NCBI RefSeq assembly: GCF_027580225.2
Contig: NC_073354.2
Coordinates: 33,458,501 to 33,522,500, forward strand
Length of the DNA stretch: 64,000 nucleotides
Source of the DNA: Misgurnus anguillicaudatus
Lineage: Eukaryota > Chordata > Actinopteri > Cypriniformes > Cobitidae
Reading direction: 5' to 3'
The translations under genes and the position numbers were made by a program. The notes below the pieces were generated by a model. It saw nothing but the letters and a program-made list of their open reading frames with translations. It was not told the DNA's origin and ran no database searches. Below, in pieces: positions 12,402-59,480 of this stretch (positions are counted from its first letter, which is position 1; the number at the start of each line of letters is the position of its first letter).

Positions 12402-13246
12402 TTGTACACAGACACAGAGAGCCTATATGCAAATATGCTAAAATCGGTAAGGCACAGAAAGTTGAATTACCCTCAATTACTTGCATAAACTTGAACATAG
12501 ACACTTTACAAAAATATCCCCTCTATGTTCAAATACATTAATTCATCTATGGCTTTATAAGTTACATTATACCTTTTATCAAACACATAACTTAAAAGCT
12601 TAACTTAAAGGAAGCACAAAAAAAATCGATTTTGATCACTGTCTGCTTTCACTTAATGTCTTATGCAGATGAATTAAAATCGCTTGCTGTTCAGTGCTTT
12701 GAATGATTTGTTAAAGCTGAAATCTGTAACGTTTTCCTCTTTGTCGCCATCTCTGTTCGAAACATAAAACTGCAGGATACTTTTGACGTTACAAGTTGAC
12801 GTTTCCCACACAATACGACTTTTTGTATTATTATAAGCTTAACGTTTTGAACCCTTGCAAGGTAAAGAGAGACTGACTGTTAATGTACCGATTCTTGTTG
12901 ATTTTTAACCCGTAAAAATTACAGATTGCAGCTTTAATTAAAGACGTGCCATATAAATAATACAACGATGCTAATGCAATACTTAAACTGTCTCTGTTTT
13001 TTCAATTCCAAATAACCCCGTCAATAACAGTAATTCCCAGAGGTCAGAAAGTCCAGAGTAACGTTATACAGCCAAAACAGTTCAATGTAAAAATACTCCC
13101 CATTAAACGGGTTTATAAATACTCTTAAAAAAAATGATACGAAAACATAGGCAGAGAAAGTCGCTCAGCAAGACAGGATGGAAATCCTAGTAACGTTGTG
13201 CTTTAAAACCATGCCGCTTGTTTAATAAAGGCTTGTCGCTGTCCCG
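12402..13246 (-). other. runx2: presumed runx2 3' UTR, proximal part
   Basis: Sequence directly after the TGA. It contains a TTAA MITE (12711-12937); otherwise it is complex. No AATAAA is seen close to the stop, so the UTR probably runs further left. Confidence 0.5.
12711..12937. mobile_element. TTAA-flanked MITE, 227 bp
   Basis: Ends TTAAAGCTGAAATCTGTAA and TTACAGATTGCAGCTTTAA are inverted repeats with one mismatch, and TTAA at both edges fits a Kolobok/piggyBac-like target. It lies about 310 bp past the runx2 stop, so it is probably transcribed in the 3' UTR. Confidence 0.8.
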
Positions 13247-47120
<33,874 letters not shown>

Positions 47121-47810
47121 TAGATCCATACACTCATTAGACCGATGGCACTCATACACGTGCTGCCTCAGTCACATCACAAAGATGAGCTATTTTATAT
47201 CTGGCATGAGAGCATTTAAAACTGGCTATTATATCACGTTTGATTGAAAACAGGACAGATTGCCAATGTGTGTTTCGTGTCAAAAGGATTTTCCAGTTTC
47301 AGGATAGATTCAATTACCGTATAATGAGAAAATGTATGTTTTTCTTCAAATCAGTTACGATAAGGTTATTATTATTTCATTATTTTTTCAGTGAACGATT
47401 ATATGCACGCACAGAAATTAAAGACATATATGCTGACTTGAAACAAAAACTTAACAGTACACTGAGTGAGTTGAACCGAATATGGTGTGTTTTAGGATAT
47501 TGGACACATGCATTAAAGATCAAAAAGGGAATATTTGGAAATCATAAAGTAAATAATTTTACTTCATACATCATATCTGAATATAATCTGCTGGATCAGG
47601 CAACCCAGACAATAACTATAAAATACTGCTAAATATATAATGATTTTTATTATATCTTTATCCAAAAAGGACTACGTTGAAAGAACATGAGTGTAGTTTA
47701 GCAAAAATCTCCCCTATCTCTGCATGAGATGAGTGTGAGTAAAGGAGTAAAAAGTGAGTGACGAAGTGAGCGTGCCATAATCTTATTAAACACTTCACAC
47801 ATACATGCAG
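47121..47810. other. non-coding sequence upstream of P2
   Basis: AT-rich. The 130-codon plus-strand frame at 47240-47632 has no recognisable domain or homology that I can name and is probably chance. Confidence 0.5.
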
Positions 47811-48942
47811 TACTGTGCAAATGTCTGAGGCCACCCACCATTAAAATTGTTGTTTTTGCAAGTGATCATATATAATTATTTCTCAGTCTTTTTATTAGAA
47901 TACAACCAGAAAATACAGGAAATGTATGTAGTATTAAAAACAGTATAAAAGTAAAAAAGCTTGTACTATACAGTAAGTGGTGCTAAAGCATGACAATAGT
48001 TCAACATAGCACAACATGGATACACAGGTGCTACATAGATGATGTTTAGCACTAAAAATGGTTCCCCTATATGATTACAAGCCAGTGAACCACTTTTAGT
48101 GCTATTTAGCAAATTTTTTAAGAGCATATTTAAGGTAAACTCCACTTGAGCAATAGCAGGAAACTAGGATCGCTTAAATAAAATTAAATCCTTATTTCTA
48201 ATCAAATGACTTAAAAAAGCTCAAGATGTGTTTCATGCCTAAAGAGGTCACATTTAATACTAGCTGATGCATGAAGAAGATATTTCGTTATGAAAATTGT
48301 AATGTTTTTAATTTTGTTTACATATTTCTGTTTGTATCTTAAAAAAGAGTGAAAAAGAAATATGAATGGACATTAAAACTTTGCTAAAACAACAAAGCTG
48401 GTGGTGGTGGCCTAAGACTTTGCACATTTTGTACATACTACTGTGCAAAAGTCTTAGGCCACCACCACCAGCTTTGTTGTTTCAGCAAAGTTTTAAAGTC
48501 CATTCATATTAATTTTTCACTCTTTATAAGATACAAACAGAAAATATAGGAAATATGTACACAAAATAAAAATAAAAACAATTTTTGAAACTAAGGTCTT
48601 CTTCGGGCATCAGTCAGTATTTACTGTGACCTCTCTTGGCACGTAACACATCTTGAGCTTTTTTGAGGAGACTGAAGTCTTGAAGCCATTCGATTAGAAT
48701 TAGAAATTAGGATTTAATTTTATTTAGGTTTAAGAGATCCTGTAGTTTCCTGCTATTGCTCAATTGAAAGGGGAGTTTACCCTAAATACTTCATACTTTA
48801 GCTTTTATACAGTTTTTAATAATACATACACATTTCCTGTATTTCTGGTTGTATTCTAATAAAGAACCTGAGAGATCACTATACAATTGCAAAAACAACA
48901 AATCTAATGGCAGCATGGTGGCCTAAGACTTTTGCACATACT
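47811..48942. mobile_element. two adjacent Tc1/mariner-like palindromic elements
   Basis: Four copies of the end TACTGTGCAAAAGTCTTAGG in alternating orientation: 47811 inward, about 48405-48432 outward, 48439 inward and 48905-48942 outward. The junction at 48390-48485 is a long perfect inverted repeat (CAAAGCTGGTGGTGGTGGCC and complement). The pieces share GTATTTCTGGTTGTATTCTA-like inner sequence. No transposase frame. Confidence 0.75.
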
Positions 48943-51544
48943 TTACATATATTATTAATCTACTCCATCATGTGCAGAATTAACCCACAGCATTATTACA
49001 CATTTTGGATAAAGTTTCTTTGGCTATCCAAACAGTGAATGTGCCAATTAAACTTAAATGCATATCGTGTAAAAGTACGCTAGCTCTCCGTCTTTCAGTA
49101 ATACTGTAGATGGCAATCTCTGCCTCTTAACTCACAGCTCCGAGACTTTTTAACTCAAGCCAAAACTTTTGCAGTAGACTTCACACATTTCAAAAATAAA
49201 AGGTCCATCATTTGAATGGGTATGGCCAATAACCAAAATAGGATATTAACAAGGTATATTTAACTAGTGGAGGTCAAAATTTGTTCTCTTACTGACGGCT
49301 GTCAGTCAAATTTCTGTCACATTCTTTTGGTACATTTTCTACTCTCAGTTAATGCAGAAATAGAGTGAAATATGCTTAAAAAAGTTTCTCGTGAAGAAAA
49401 ATGAAGTGCAAAATTAGCTAAATATAATAAAAATAATCATTAGTACCCAAAGGCTTGTTCATGAACACAGATTCATAACTAAGAAAACATTCCCCTTCCT
49501 CTCAGGTGAAGCTTAAAAATGACTAAAGTAGCTTTGTACAGCTGGAGACAGGGTGGCACTGGCGGGGTCTTTTGGGCACGCATGTGTGTGGTGTGTTTGT
49601 CTTGTATGTGGTAGAAATAGAAAACGTTGCACTGACATCCGTCTGGCACAGCGTTATGAAGGAAAATATGTAGTTTGAGTTATTCATATTGCGATTGAAT
49701 TACACTCCCTCTCCGCTTGCCCCGGGCACAGAAAATATGTTTAATTTTGGCCGACATTATTAAATATCAATTTCCAATTTACAAAAAGATAAATCAGAGT
49801 AGCTGCAATTAAAGTCACGAAGATTCGAACTAAAATTGCTCTGCGTATTATTCAAACAGTCATTTTTCACAGTTTGCTCCAATTTTCAAAAAACGATTTG
49901 CTTGGGGAAGAATATAAATCATGACAGAATATTGAATGATTGATGTTTATCTTCGTGATAATTCCTCGCAGATGGACGGCAAACTATATAGGCCTGCGCT
50001 ATATGTGAGAATCGTAGCTATCAACAAGACAATGATGCGAATAAAATTTAATAAGACAAAATAAAGCGCTTGTCAAACATGTCTAAACAGAGAGACGCGG
50101 AAAATCATATACACGCGAAGATATCAAAAAGCATGTGTCACATCTGAATCCACTTTGCCCCACGGTATATGGCCGCCATCTGCCAGCAATATCAGCGTGG
50201 AGCACGTAATTTCAGCCGCTCACTGCGCCTCCAGAACGGGACTCTGCCTACTTCTTTTCGGGCGTCTCGTTTGATCTCCTAATGAGCCGAGGGGAGCCCA
50301 CACAGCTGGCTATGATGTGCTACAAAGATGAGGGGTTAGAAGTCGTCCACCAGGCAAGAACCTGGGATTACCGTGAGCTTTCTGTCACCAGACACTCAGA
50401 ACCGGTTCACGCACTGATGATGTGATAAGCCAGATGTAACGGAGCCCTTATCTGCCGATGGCATGATCCGGCGAGCTCGTAACGGAGTTGACAGCGTAAT
50501 CCAGCGTGGCTAGCACATCAGAGTGCAGTCTACTGAAACAGACGGCACTGCCGCGACGGTTTCGACACAACCAGACAAGGAGTCATGCAACAATCAGTAC
50601 ACCCCCCACACATACACAGTGATCCACGGCGTATTATAAGTGATGACACAAGACAAAGGCACCATTGTTGGCTGGTAATGTAAACATGAAGAGACATTGA
50701 GCTCTGGGGCTTTAATGATATCCAAATGACTCCAATTCAGATTCATAAAGCCTTGGGATTATGTAACGTGCTACATGCATGTCTGTTTTTTGGTGCGCGC
50801 TCTTGCATTCTTTCGTCGGTTGAGAGGAAAAGTACAGCCACTTAAATCCCTGGATCTCGGCTCCATTTCACAGTGGTGCATTTTTGGAGACACTTAATTA
50901 TGGCTTTATATGGGGAGCAATTTGATGGGGCTGTAGAGGCTTCCAATTTGAAATAGTTGCTTTCCATCCTTGGCACGCTCTGAGCCGTAGTGAGAGAGGC
51001 TGATGGGGATTCAAACACCCGATTCGCACATCAGGAAGACCTTCTCAACCCCTTCGATTTAATCTGAGCCCATAACTGCTGTTTTGTCATGAAATGGTGA
51101 GGGGGAGAGGTACAAGATCTGGCGAGAGCTTGTGACAAACCAGGAGAAAATTGGGCTCCATACTCGTTTTTGGACGAGTGCTGTGTTCGTTATGGCAGTT
51201 CGCTCTGGAAAGTGTATAGGTGGGGGGCTGTGGTGGTGATGGAGAAGTGGGGTGGAGGGGACTACAAAGACAATTTCCTTTTTGCTCTCATTGGCATAAC
51301 CGTCTGCCGCCTGTAGCCTTCACGGAGGTCTTTAATTGAGATCACTTGTACATAAAAATAGGAACCGAAAAAGGAACTTCTGTGGTTTGCGAGGGGGAAA
51401 ACGAGTGGTAATATGTGACGAAGGCTCCCATTAAATTACTTTTAACAGTGGAGTCGAATATGGAGACGGAGGGACGTTTGAACTCGGTTGCCATGGCGAT
51501 GACAAGGAGTTTCGTCATCCTGCTTGACTTCAAGTATTGTGTCA
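48943..51544. other. single-copy non-coding stretch, possible conserved elements
   Basis: Complex sequence with no recognised repeats, notably 49680-50000 and 50150-51100. In vertebrates the RUNX2 P1-P2 intron carries enhancers, so this is where I would look first. That is inference from position only. Confidence 0.4.
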
Positions 51545-51545
51545 T

Positions 51546-52141
51546 GTATAGCGCAGAGGTAGAGCATTGCGTTAACAGTGCAAAAGGTCATGGGTTCAAT
51601 TCCAGGGAATATACATATATGGGTAAAAATGTATACCTTGTAATGCACTTTTAGCAGACGATCACACCAAACGCATGAAAACACAAGGCGGACAGCACTG
51701 CTTATATTGAATTGACTTTAGAAAAGAGCAGTGCATTGCGTTTTTTTTTTTCATAGCTAAGCAACCACCAGCTGTCCTGTCAATCAAATATTGAAGCGTG
51801 AGCACCCTTGAAACTTTGGTTTGCTGTTAACTGTCATATTAGCAGAAATTTAAAAAAGAGGACGCTTGCTCTGACCTTGATCGAGGGCCAGTGAGTGCAA
51901 GCAACTATAAACTTCTGTCAGCCCGCCTCTCCCCTCATTCGATTGGACAATGGAAAAAACGTAAATGACTTTTGTAGACTTTTTTTCAACTTCAGCCGCT
52001 CAGAGCGCTCCTGCAAAAACAGTGCGCATACCGCTTACTGCCCATAGAAAACAATATAAAAAAGGAGCCTGCCACTGCAATAAACGCATTCTGTGTGATC
52101 CTTAGTCACTTTGGATAAAAGTGTCTGCCAAATGCATGCAT
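51546..52141 (+). mobile_element. tRNA-derived SINE split by an inserted element
   Basis: Head: GCGCAGAGGTAGAGCATTGC with B-box GGTCATGGGTTCAATTCC and GGGAATATACATA. Tail, after an interruption: GTCACTTTGGATAAAAGTGTCTGCCAAATG at 52107-52136. The intervening 51655-52100 has GATCACACCAAACGC at the left and GCATTCTGTGTGATCC at the right, flanked by TTA on each side, as expected for a Harbinger-type (TWA) insertion. Confidence 0.65.
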
Positions 52142-52145
52142 GTAA

Positions 52146-53152
52146 TGGTGCTTTTCCATTGCATAGTACCCCACGGTTTGTTTGGGTCAGGTCAGGTCAG
52201 CTCACCTCACTTTGGCTAGCTTTTCCATCGAGTTCACTTTGGTTAGCTTTTCCATCGAGTTTAGTAACACTTCGGAGTGGAAAGGATTATAGGCATTTCG
52301 TTATCATAGACTGTAAAAAAAGATGGATGATGTGACGTCGCCTCCCTCCATTGTATTGAATTGAAGCTAAAAATGTCCGACCATAGTCGCCGCCATGTTA
52401 CGTAAAAACGTCAGTTTGGAGCCAAGGCATGTGCAGAAGGAATCATCCGTAGAGCAGGAGGCGGAGCCACGGTATCAAACTTCTGCCCAAACGCTCGCGC
52501 GCCCAATTCAACCACGCCAATCATAACGACACGCCCCGTTTCTATAGCATCAAATTACTAAAATGAAACGTATCACAAAAATGAACAATTGAACATATAT
52601 CAGCGTGATAACAACTACCTTACAGGACCAAAACCATCTTTCGGAAATGTTTACTTTTCGGAAGTGTAAATCATTTTTTATTTAGAGCAGAGTCCCATTT
52701 GTTTGAATGGAGAGGGAGGGGTTTATGACTTGCACTGCAGCTAGCCACCAGGGGGCGATCAACGAGCCAGAGGCTTCACTTTTCAGGACATATGAGGCAC
52801 ACCCGGTCGCTATATACAGTATGTGGACGTGCGCGTCCCGTATGTGTCGCCACAAACTGCAAGTCTGGAAAATACTGTTATAGTGATTCTCAACCTGTGG
52901 ATGTTTTTCATCACTAAAAGGGAGTTTGGGAACATACAGCAAAGCACAGATGACAACAGGTTTACTCAAGATCAGGTTTACTCGAGATCAGTGGTCATGT
53001 TTTGGTATCAGCTTGGGTCACTTGGAACCCCGACCGAGGTGGTACTAAAAAAGTATTGGGTACTACGTACTGCGCCCAGTGGAAGAGCCCCCAAAAGTAA
53101 GCTGACCCGACCCAAACTAAACCGTGGGGTACTATGCAATGGAAAAGCACCA
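52146..53152. mobile_element. PIF/Harbinger-like MITE, second copy, 1007 bp
   Basis: Ends TGGTGCTTTTCCATTGCATA and TATGCAATGGAAAAGCACCA are perfect inverted repeats, flanked by TAA at 52143-52145 and 53153-53155. It shares its interior with 26807-27564 (CACAAACTGCAAGTCTGGAA, CTCAACCTGTGGATG). An extra block at about 52307-52800 (GATGTGACGTCGCCTCCCTC...) is absent from the other copy and is a further nested repeat. Confidence 0.85.
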
Positions 53153-53155
53153 TAA

Positions 53156-55522
53156 ATGTAAACCCTTCCAGCACTTACAAATTGCATTACATAAACACAT
53201 AAACATGTAAAATGCAAAGTTATATAAAATGCAAATTCTTTCGTCTTTTCTCCTATTTGGGGACATTCCCCCGAAAAAAAGTTTTTTTTTGCAATTCCGC
53301 TTGCTGCCACTATGGTGCAGAAGTGTCTGAATATTTTTTATGCCCATTATATATAAATTCCTTATGAAAACACTACCCCATGAAAGTCAATGTGTAATTT
53401 ATACACCAATTATAATTTTATAGACGGTAGACTTTATACTGTACATGCAAATGCTAAGGTGCATTTCCACTGGATATCTGCCGTGTAATTGAGCGATTGT
53501 GGATAAGTGATTTATTCGAGTCGAGTCTGAGGAATAATCAAAGGATCAGTCTAAACCAGACCTTCACACAAGGCACTCCTGGACCAGAGTCGGGTATCAC
53601 CTCTTCATAAGAGCGTGCTTATTTTGGACCAGATTGACCTTCAGAATCCGACCTCACACTTTTCCCTTCCGCTGCGGGTTGCGTTGCTCTACTTCCTTTC
53701 TGAAACGGCCTGGTTAGTTGAAAAATATTTACAGTTATTACGCCGTTCTCATGTATCCACAGCCAGTTAGCTTTATTTTGTGTGGAAGGTAAAACTAATA
53801 GCAGATTTATGTTGGGGGATTTCACCTTGTCCCGCAGTAGATTGGGGATGATTTATTGACTGTATAATGCGAACCACTGATGGATTGAGTAAGTGAAGGA
53901 CACCCTGTAGGCATGTATCCAAAAAGTGACTCGCGAGGGAGCTATCACCTATCACCTTACTGCTTCATACCGTTTTGGCTTTATATCTCTGTTTGGATGC
54001 AGAAGGGCTCCTCAGGTGTTTAAAGAAAGTCTGGATGAAGAAAAAAAAACTGGAATATTGCTCACTTCTCTTGAACTCAAACACTAAGAAAAGAGTAAAA
54101 TATAACCTGCCCATATGTGCACAGCGGTGGTTTAAATGAATTATTCCAGCACGTCGAAAAATCTGTGGAACCAGGTGATTTGCTTGGCTACTAGTCTGAT
54201 ATTTCTCTTGCATAAAAATAAGGCTGCCATTGTTTGCCTCGAAATCCAACCATTCTCATGGGGAGCAAATCTGTCCGGCGCTCTATTCTTTTAAGACATT
54301 TCAACCAGAGCCGCTCGTTCCCAACGCTTAAGGGGAAATGGTAATACAACCCAAAAACGTTTCAGAAATAGTTTAGTCTCCCATTCTCAAGACGGTAACG
54401 GATGGATGGGGGGCGGAGGAGGTGGTGTAATTGGGAGAAAATGCTACTACTACAACTATAGGGTAATGATACCACCACAATGTCTTTAGGGTTTGGGAGT
54501 ATTTTCTTTAGGAACCGACTCCAGCCTGCACGGATTATATCCAACCTCTCTGAACTCTCTCACCGTTACAACATCCACTTCTCGTGTGATTGTATGAGTT
54601 TAATGGTCCTGTACAGTTCCAAAAAAATTACTGGCGCACGTCATGCAGATGTCTTACTCTGATAATGCATAATCGGGATGGACCAGGTTTTGCATGCAAG
54701 CCATTAGCTGTCCATGCTCGGACCGTAAAATAGCGACAGCCAGATATTCTGGGGAAATACTAAATACACGGACGGTACGCAATTGGAAGGTTGTAAAGCT
54801 TGAAATGATTAATGACTCTGTGTTGAAACTCCAGCAAACGTACCTTGAGAAGCAGTAATTTTTCTGAGGCAGCCTGTTTGTGCCACATTTTGAAATCTAA
54901 ATGAGATCTAATTTAGGATACTGAAGCAAACGCTGAAGAATTTCGGCTCATGAAGGAAGATTTGACTGACTTCCCAAATCCCATTGGGAGAATTTATATT
55001 ATTGGTAATCGCAGCACTTTAGGAGTGATACGCCTGTGGTTTGCTTGTGACATACCAATGCAATCTAGACATTTTCAGAATTGAACAAAATGACTGTTTG
55101 GCATTCGACTCTGGGGATCTCAGATGTCTCAGATTAACTGTGTTGTATTCCTCGCGTTATTTAACTCTTAAACTGTAAGAGTTAAACAACAATTCTGACG
55201 TTTAGCTAATGGCACAGCCAAAGTTTAGTTATGAGTAATGAAATATGTCATTTAAAATATAAAATATTAAACTTTCAGAAATAAATCATTTTAAAATGTT
55301 ATGGCATAAAAGACGCATTGACTGGAGAAACGATTGAATCTTAATTATGATAATGAGATAATGCACCACATATACAGTAAGTAAATAAGTCAATCAACTT
55401 AATTTACTCAAATGATTCTGAAGGCAGTTTAATTATCACTCATTAAATGTTATGTTATTTTTTAACTATTCCACAGGGTCAATATGTCTCATCTTTACAA
55501 AACATAATTTACATATTTTTAA
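53156..55522. other. single-copy non-coding stretch
   Basis: Complex sequence. No exon, including no distal P1 exon of runx2 (MASNS-type start), was found here on the minus strand. Confidence 0.45.
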
Positions 55523-55925
55523 TTAAAGGGGACACATCACGAAAATCTATAATTGGTCCCTGGTGCTTTTATCAACTTAGCAAATGTGAAAAATAACAAC
55601 CCAGTAACTTAGTTTTGGTAAACAATTCTCTGCAAACATGTAAAAAAATTTGGCTCCCCCTGTGATGTCAGAAGGGGATAATACAGCCCTTAATCTGCAC
55701 TATCCAAGCACTGCACTGCTATTTAGTGCAGAGATCAGCTCATTTGCATTTAAAAGGACACACCCAAAACGGCACATTTTTGCTCACGCCTACAAAGTGG
55801 CAATTTTAACATGCTATAATAAATTATCTGTATGATATTTTGAGCTAAATCTTCACATACGTACTCTGGAGACACCAAAGATTTATTTGACATCTTTAAA
55901 ACGTCTTGTGAAATGTCCCATTTAA
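55523..55925. mobile_element. TTAA-type element GGGGACA family, complete copy
   Basis: TTAAAGGGGACACATCACG to CTTGTGAAATGTCCCATTTAA, with TTAA at both ends. Homologous to 61167-61594. Confidence 0.8.
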
Positions 55926-56097
55926 AATGAATCATATAATGAACAGGAATCATGGAAAAAAATTGGTTTCAAACATTCCTTAAAATATCTTCATTTGTGG
56001 TCATCAGAATAAAGAAATGTATACAGGTTTGTAAGAACATGAGCATCAAAAAATGATGACAGAACTTTCATTTTTCCATGTTTCATTCAAATTACAT

Positions 56098-56292
56098 TAT
56101 ACCCTTCTGACATCACAAGGGGAGCCATATTTCAATGACCTATTTTTTCACATGCATGCAGAGAATGGTTTACCAAAACTAAGTAACTGGGTTGATCTTT
56201 TTCATATTTTCTGGGTTTATAAAAGCACTTGGGACCCAAATACAGCACCTAAACATGGAAAAAGTCAGATTTTCATGATATGTCCCCTTTAA
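56098..56292. mobile_element. TTAA-type element GGGGACA family, inverted partial copy
   Basis: CTTCTGACATCACAAGGGGA to TTTCATGATATGTCCCCTTTAA, the reverse orientation of the neighbouring copy, lacking the far end. Confidence 0.7.
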
Positions 56293-57340
56293 GACCTTAA
56301 GTAACCAAAGGCTGCACACTCTTAACATTGTCATCATTATCATCATCATCATCATCACATTTTTGACTTTTGTGATACCTTGATACCTCCACGAGGCAGG
56401 GTCAAGCAAAAGCAAACAGCAGTAAACTTTAATGTAATTTTGGGCTAAGTATACTGTAATTTTATGGCCTTGAGAAGTAGCAGCCATTTGGGTGTTGTTT
56501 ACCATAGAAATAAATTCCTCTGTCCCTGAAGGGGAAGAATATGGGCAACGTGTAGGCTGACTGTGTATCCCCGTGGTTGTGTAGGTTAGTATGAACATAT
56601 GGCTAAAACATGTTCACGTACAATATATGTGGAAATATTTTAAGAACCGTTTCATTTTTGATGAGAAAAGGCGGCGTTGTTACTCCGGTGAAAAACAGTA
56701 CGATCAAACAAATAAAGTTATAGGGAGGGGCAATCTTTAGTGAGATATTTATATCATAAATCTATATAAAGATGTGCTTAGTACAAACAAGAAACAAAGT
56801 TTTCTCAGATTACTAATGCTTTTTAAGTTTTGATTTATTTAAACTATAGCGTGTGACAAACACAAAATTGATAAAAGTATAAAACATGCTTACGTGTCAG
56901 GAATAATTCACCCTAACAGTCTGTCTTTAAAAGACAAATGACGTTAAAAAGAAACACGCCAAGTCTCAAAATTCTGTCATCTTTTAAAAGCTGTCATTCT
57001 TTGAAGTTCATTTTCTCACAGTGTCTGTGGTCACCCCCACACAAAATTATGAGATAATGACTGTGTACCAAATTCTAGGGAGATGCCTACATAGGCAGCA
57101 TTGTTAGGAATCATGGGAGGCTGCTCCAAAATGTAGCCAACAACATTATCCTTTTTTGTAAGAAACTGACCAACTTCTTAGACTTCATTACATTAATTTT
57201 TCAATGTAAAAGACAATCCCATAATGCACTGCAAAGAGCTTAGTAAAAAACATATATAACAAAAGTCTGATAAAAATATTATTACATTTCAGTTCCCAAA
57301 GGTTTTGATACAAAATGGTTGTTTTATTTTTAAATTTACT
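56293..57340. other. non-coding sequence
   Basis: A short (TCA)n run lies at about 56330-56357. Nothing else is recognised. Confidence 0.5.
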
Positions 57341-58780
57341 ACTAATGCTGCGTTCACACCAGCCGCTGATTTTAATGTTAAGTCGATGTAAAGACGCGTT
57401 GACGTGCATCTGGAGGTCTCGCTGTGCGAATGAGGCGTTTAGCGCGGCGCGTTAGACGCAATTCCGCCTTGTTCGGGCAAATGACGTGAATAAAGCATTG
57501 CTGCGGGAAGCGTACAAGTTGAAAAATCTGAACTTTGGCGGAAAAACGTGCCGCGTAAACCAATCAGGAGCTTGCTCTAGTAGTAACATGATTACAGGAA
57601 GTGAGCCGAGTCGCAGAAGCCCTTCCAATGACGCGAATTTCCGCTTGAATGTCTCGATGACTAGAATTTCACGCGTGGCTTTTACGCACGAATGAAGTGA
57701 GTACACTCAAAATGTTCAAGCGTCCAACTACACGCGGTAGACGTAATAAAAATTTACTACTAATGCTGCGTTCACACCAGCCACGGTAGAGGCGTCAAGC
57801 GCGGGTGGTTTCAGTGTTAAGTCAATGTCGAGATGCGCTGACGTGCATCTGGGGGTCTCGCGGCGCGAATGAGCCGTTTACCGTGGCGCAGTAGACGCGA
57901 TTCCGCCTCATTCGCGCATCTAGTTCGCGCAAATGACATGAATTAAGCGTTGCCGGGGGAAGCGTTGAAAAAAGAGAGTTGAAAAATCTGAACTTTGGCG
58001 GAAAAACGCTCCGCATTAACCAATCAGGACCTTGCTCTAGTAGTAACATGATTACAGAAAGTGAGCGGAGTTGCAGAAGCCCTTCCCATGACGCTAATTT
58101 CCACTTGAATGTCTCGATGACTAGAATTTCGCGCGTGGCTTTCACACACGAATGAAGTGAGTACACTCAAAATGTTCAAGCGTCCAACTACACGTGGTAG
58201 ATGTAATAAAAATGTACTACTAATGCTGCGTTCACACCAGCCACGGTAGAGGCGTCAAGCGCGGGTGGTTTCAATGTTAAGTCAATGTCAAGATGCGCTG
58301 ACGTGCATCTGGAGGTCTCGCGGCGCGAATGAGCCGTTTACCGTTGCCCAGTAGAAGCGATTCCGCCGCATTCGCGCGTCTAGTTCGCGCAAATGACATG
58401 AATTAAGCGTTGCCGGGGGAAGCGTTGAAAAAAGAGAGTTGAAAAATCTGAACTTTGGCGGAAAAACGCGCCGCATTAACCAATCAGGACCTTGCTCTAG
58501 TAGTAACATGATTACATAAAGTGAGCGGAGTCGCAGAAGCCCCTCCCATGACGTGAATTTCCATGTGAATGTCTCGATGACTAGAATTTCACGCGCAGCT
58601 TTCATGCACGAATGAAGCGAGTACAGTCAAAATGTTCAAGAGTCCAATTACACGCGGTAGACGTAATAAAAATGTACTACTAATGCTGCGTTCACACCAG
58701 CCGCGGTAGAGGCGGAGTGTCCAACTACGCGTGGTAGACGCAAATTTGACACCTCAAACGCGTCTGGTGTGAATTAAGCT
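57340..58780. mobile_element. GCGTTCACACCAG DNA element amplified as ~460-bp tandem units
   Basis: CTGCGTTCACACC starts units at 57348, 57766, 58226 and 58686, spacing 418, 460 and 460 bp. The unit includes GACGTGCATCTGG, CTGAACTTTGGCGGAAAAAC, CAATCAGGACCTTGCTCTAG and ATGTCTCGATGACTAGAATT. The end ACGCGTCTGGTGTGAATTAA near 58760 is the inverted counterpart of the start. Minus-strand frames recur in each unit with shifted ends, as expected for repeated non-coding DNA. Confidence 0.85.
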
Positions 58781-59265
58781 AAGCCCCACCCCTGGCTAAG
58801 CCCCCCGTCATAGGTTTGCAATAATTTCACAAAGTAGACTATAAGATGTGATCCTGTATCAACATTTTTTGTTGGTCCTGGATCAACGTTTTAATTAACG
58901 AAACCCCAAATTACCCTTAACTCAAACCCTAATCATTTTCCCTCTTAAATTAGTGTGAAATAATAGTTTCACAATAATAGCGTGATGCGCACTTGAGAGT
59001 TTACATTTATTTTAGACAGAAATCTTTTAGATAAGCTAATTGCGATACTGGGACAAATAATGGACAGTATCGCTTTGGGGCAGCGCAGCATGAGAATTTT
59101 AAGTTCATGTAGTATTTTAATTTGAATAAAATTTATATTTTTTGCCTTATAGTGGGTCCCTCAATGCTTATAGGAGGTCCGGGACCACCCCAGCCCCCCC
59201 CCCCCCCTCTATTCGAACACTGGTCCTGTGTGCTATTTGTACAACACATATTTAGTTGCTTCCCA
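58781..59265. other. non-coding, likely DNA-transposon remnant
   Basis: GGGACCACCCCAGCC with a C-run and TTCGAACACTG at 59175-59221 resembles a hAT right end. The left end is not found. Confidence 0.35.
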
Positions 59266-59480
59266 TGCACACTGTCAGAAAAAATGGTCAGAAACGGTCC
59301 CTGGGGCAGTATGCACCAATATGTACCATTTAGATAGAGATATGAATACATTTGGTACCAGTATATATCTTTAATGTATTAATATGCACACTTTGGAACC
59401 AACATGTACATGTAAAATACTTAAATTAATGTACTTTTTGAAAGGGTACCACCCCAGTGAGAGCTAGGGACCATTTTTGA
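59266..59480. mobile_element. TGGTCCC/GTACC foldback element, intact-looking copy
   Basis: CACTGTCAGAAAAAATGGTC to TAGGGACCATTTTTG, with GTACCATT/GGTACC motifs inside. It is the same family as the host at 26645-27645. Confidence 0.7.

Noticed and set aside
47240..47632. 130-codon plus-strand frame upstream of runx2
   Set aside because: No domain, no splice context and AT-rich composition; frames of this length are expected by chance over 64 kb.
57452..58605. Three related minus-strand frames (ILVIETF..LLLEQGPDW)
   Set aside because: They recur with the 460-bp tandem units, have no partner exons, and end at different stops. Non-coding repeat is the simpler explanation.
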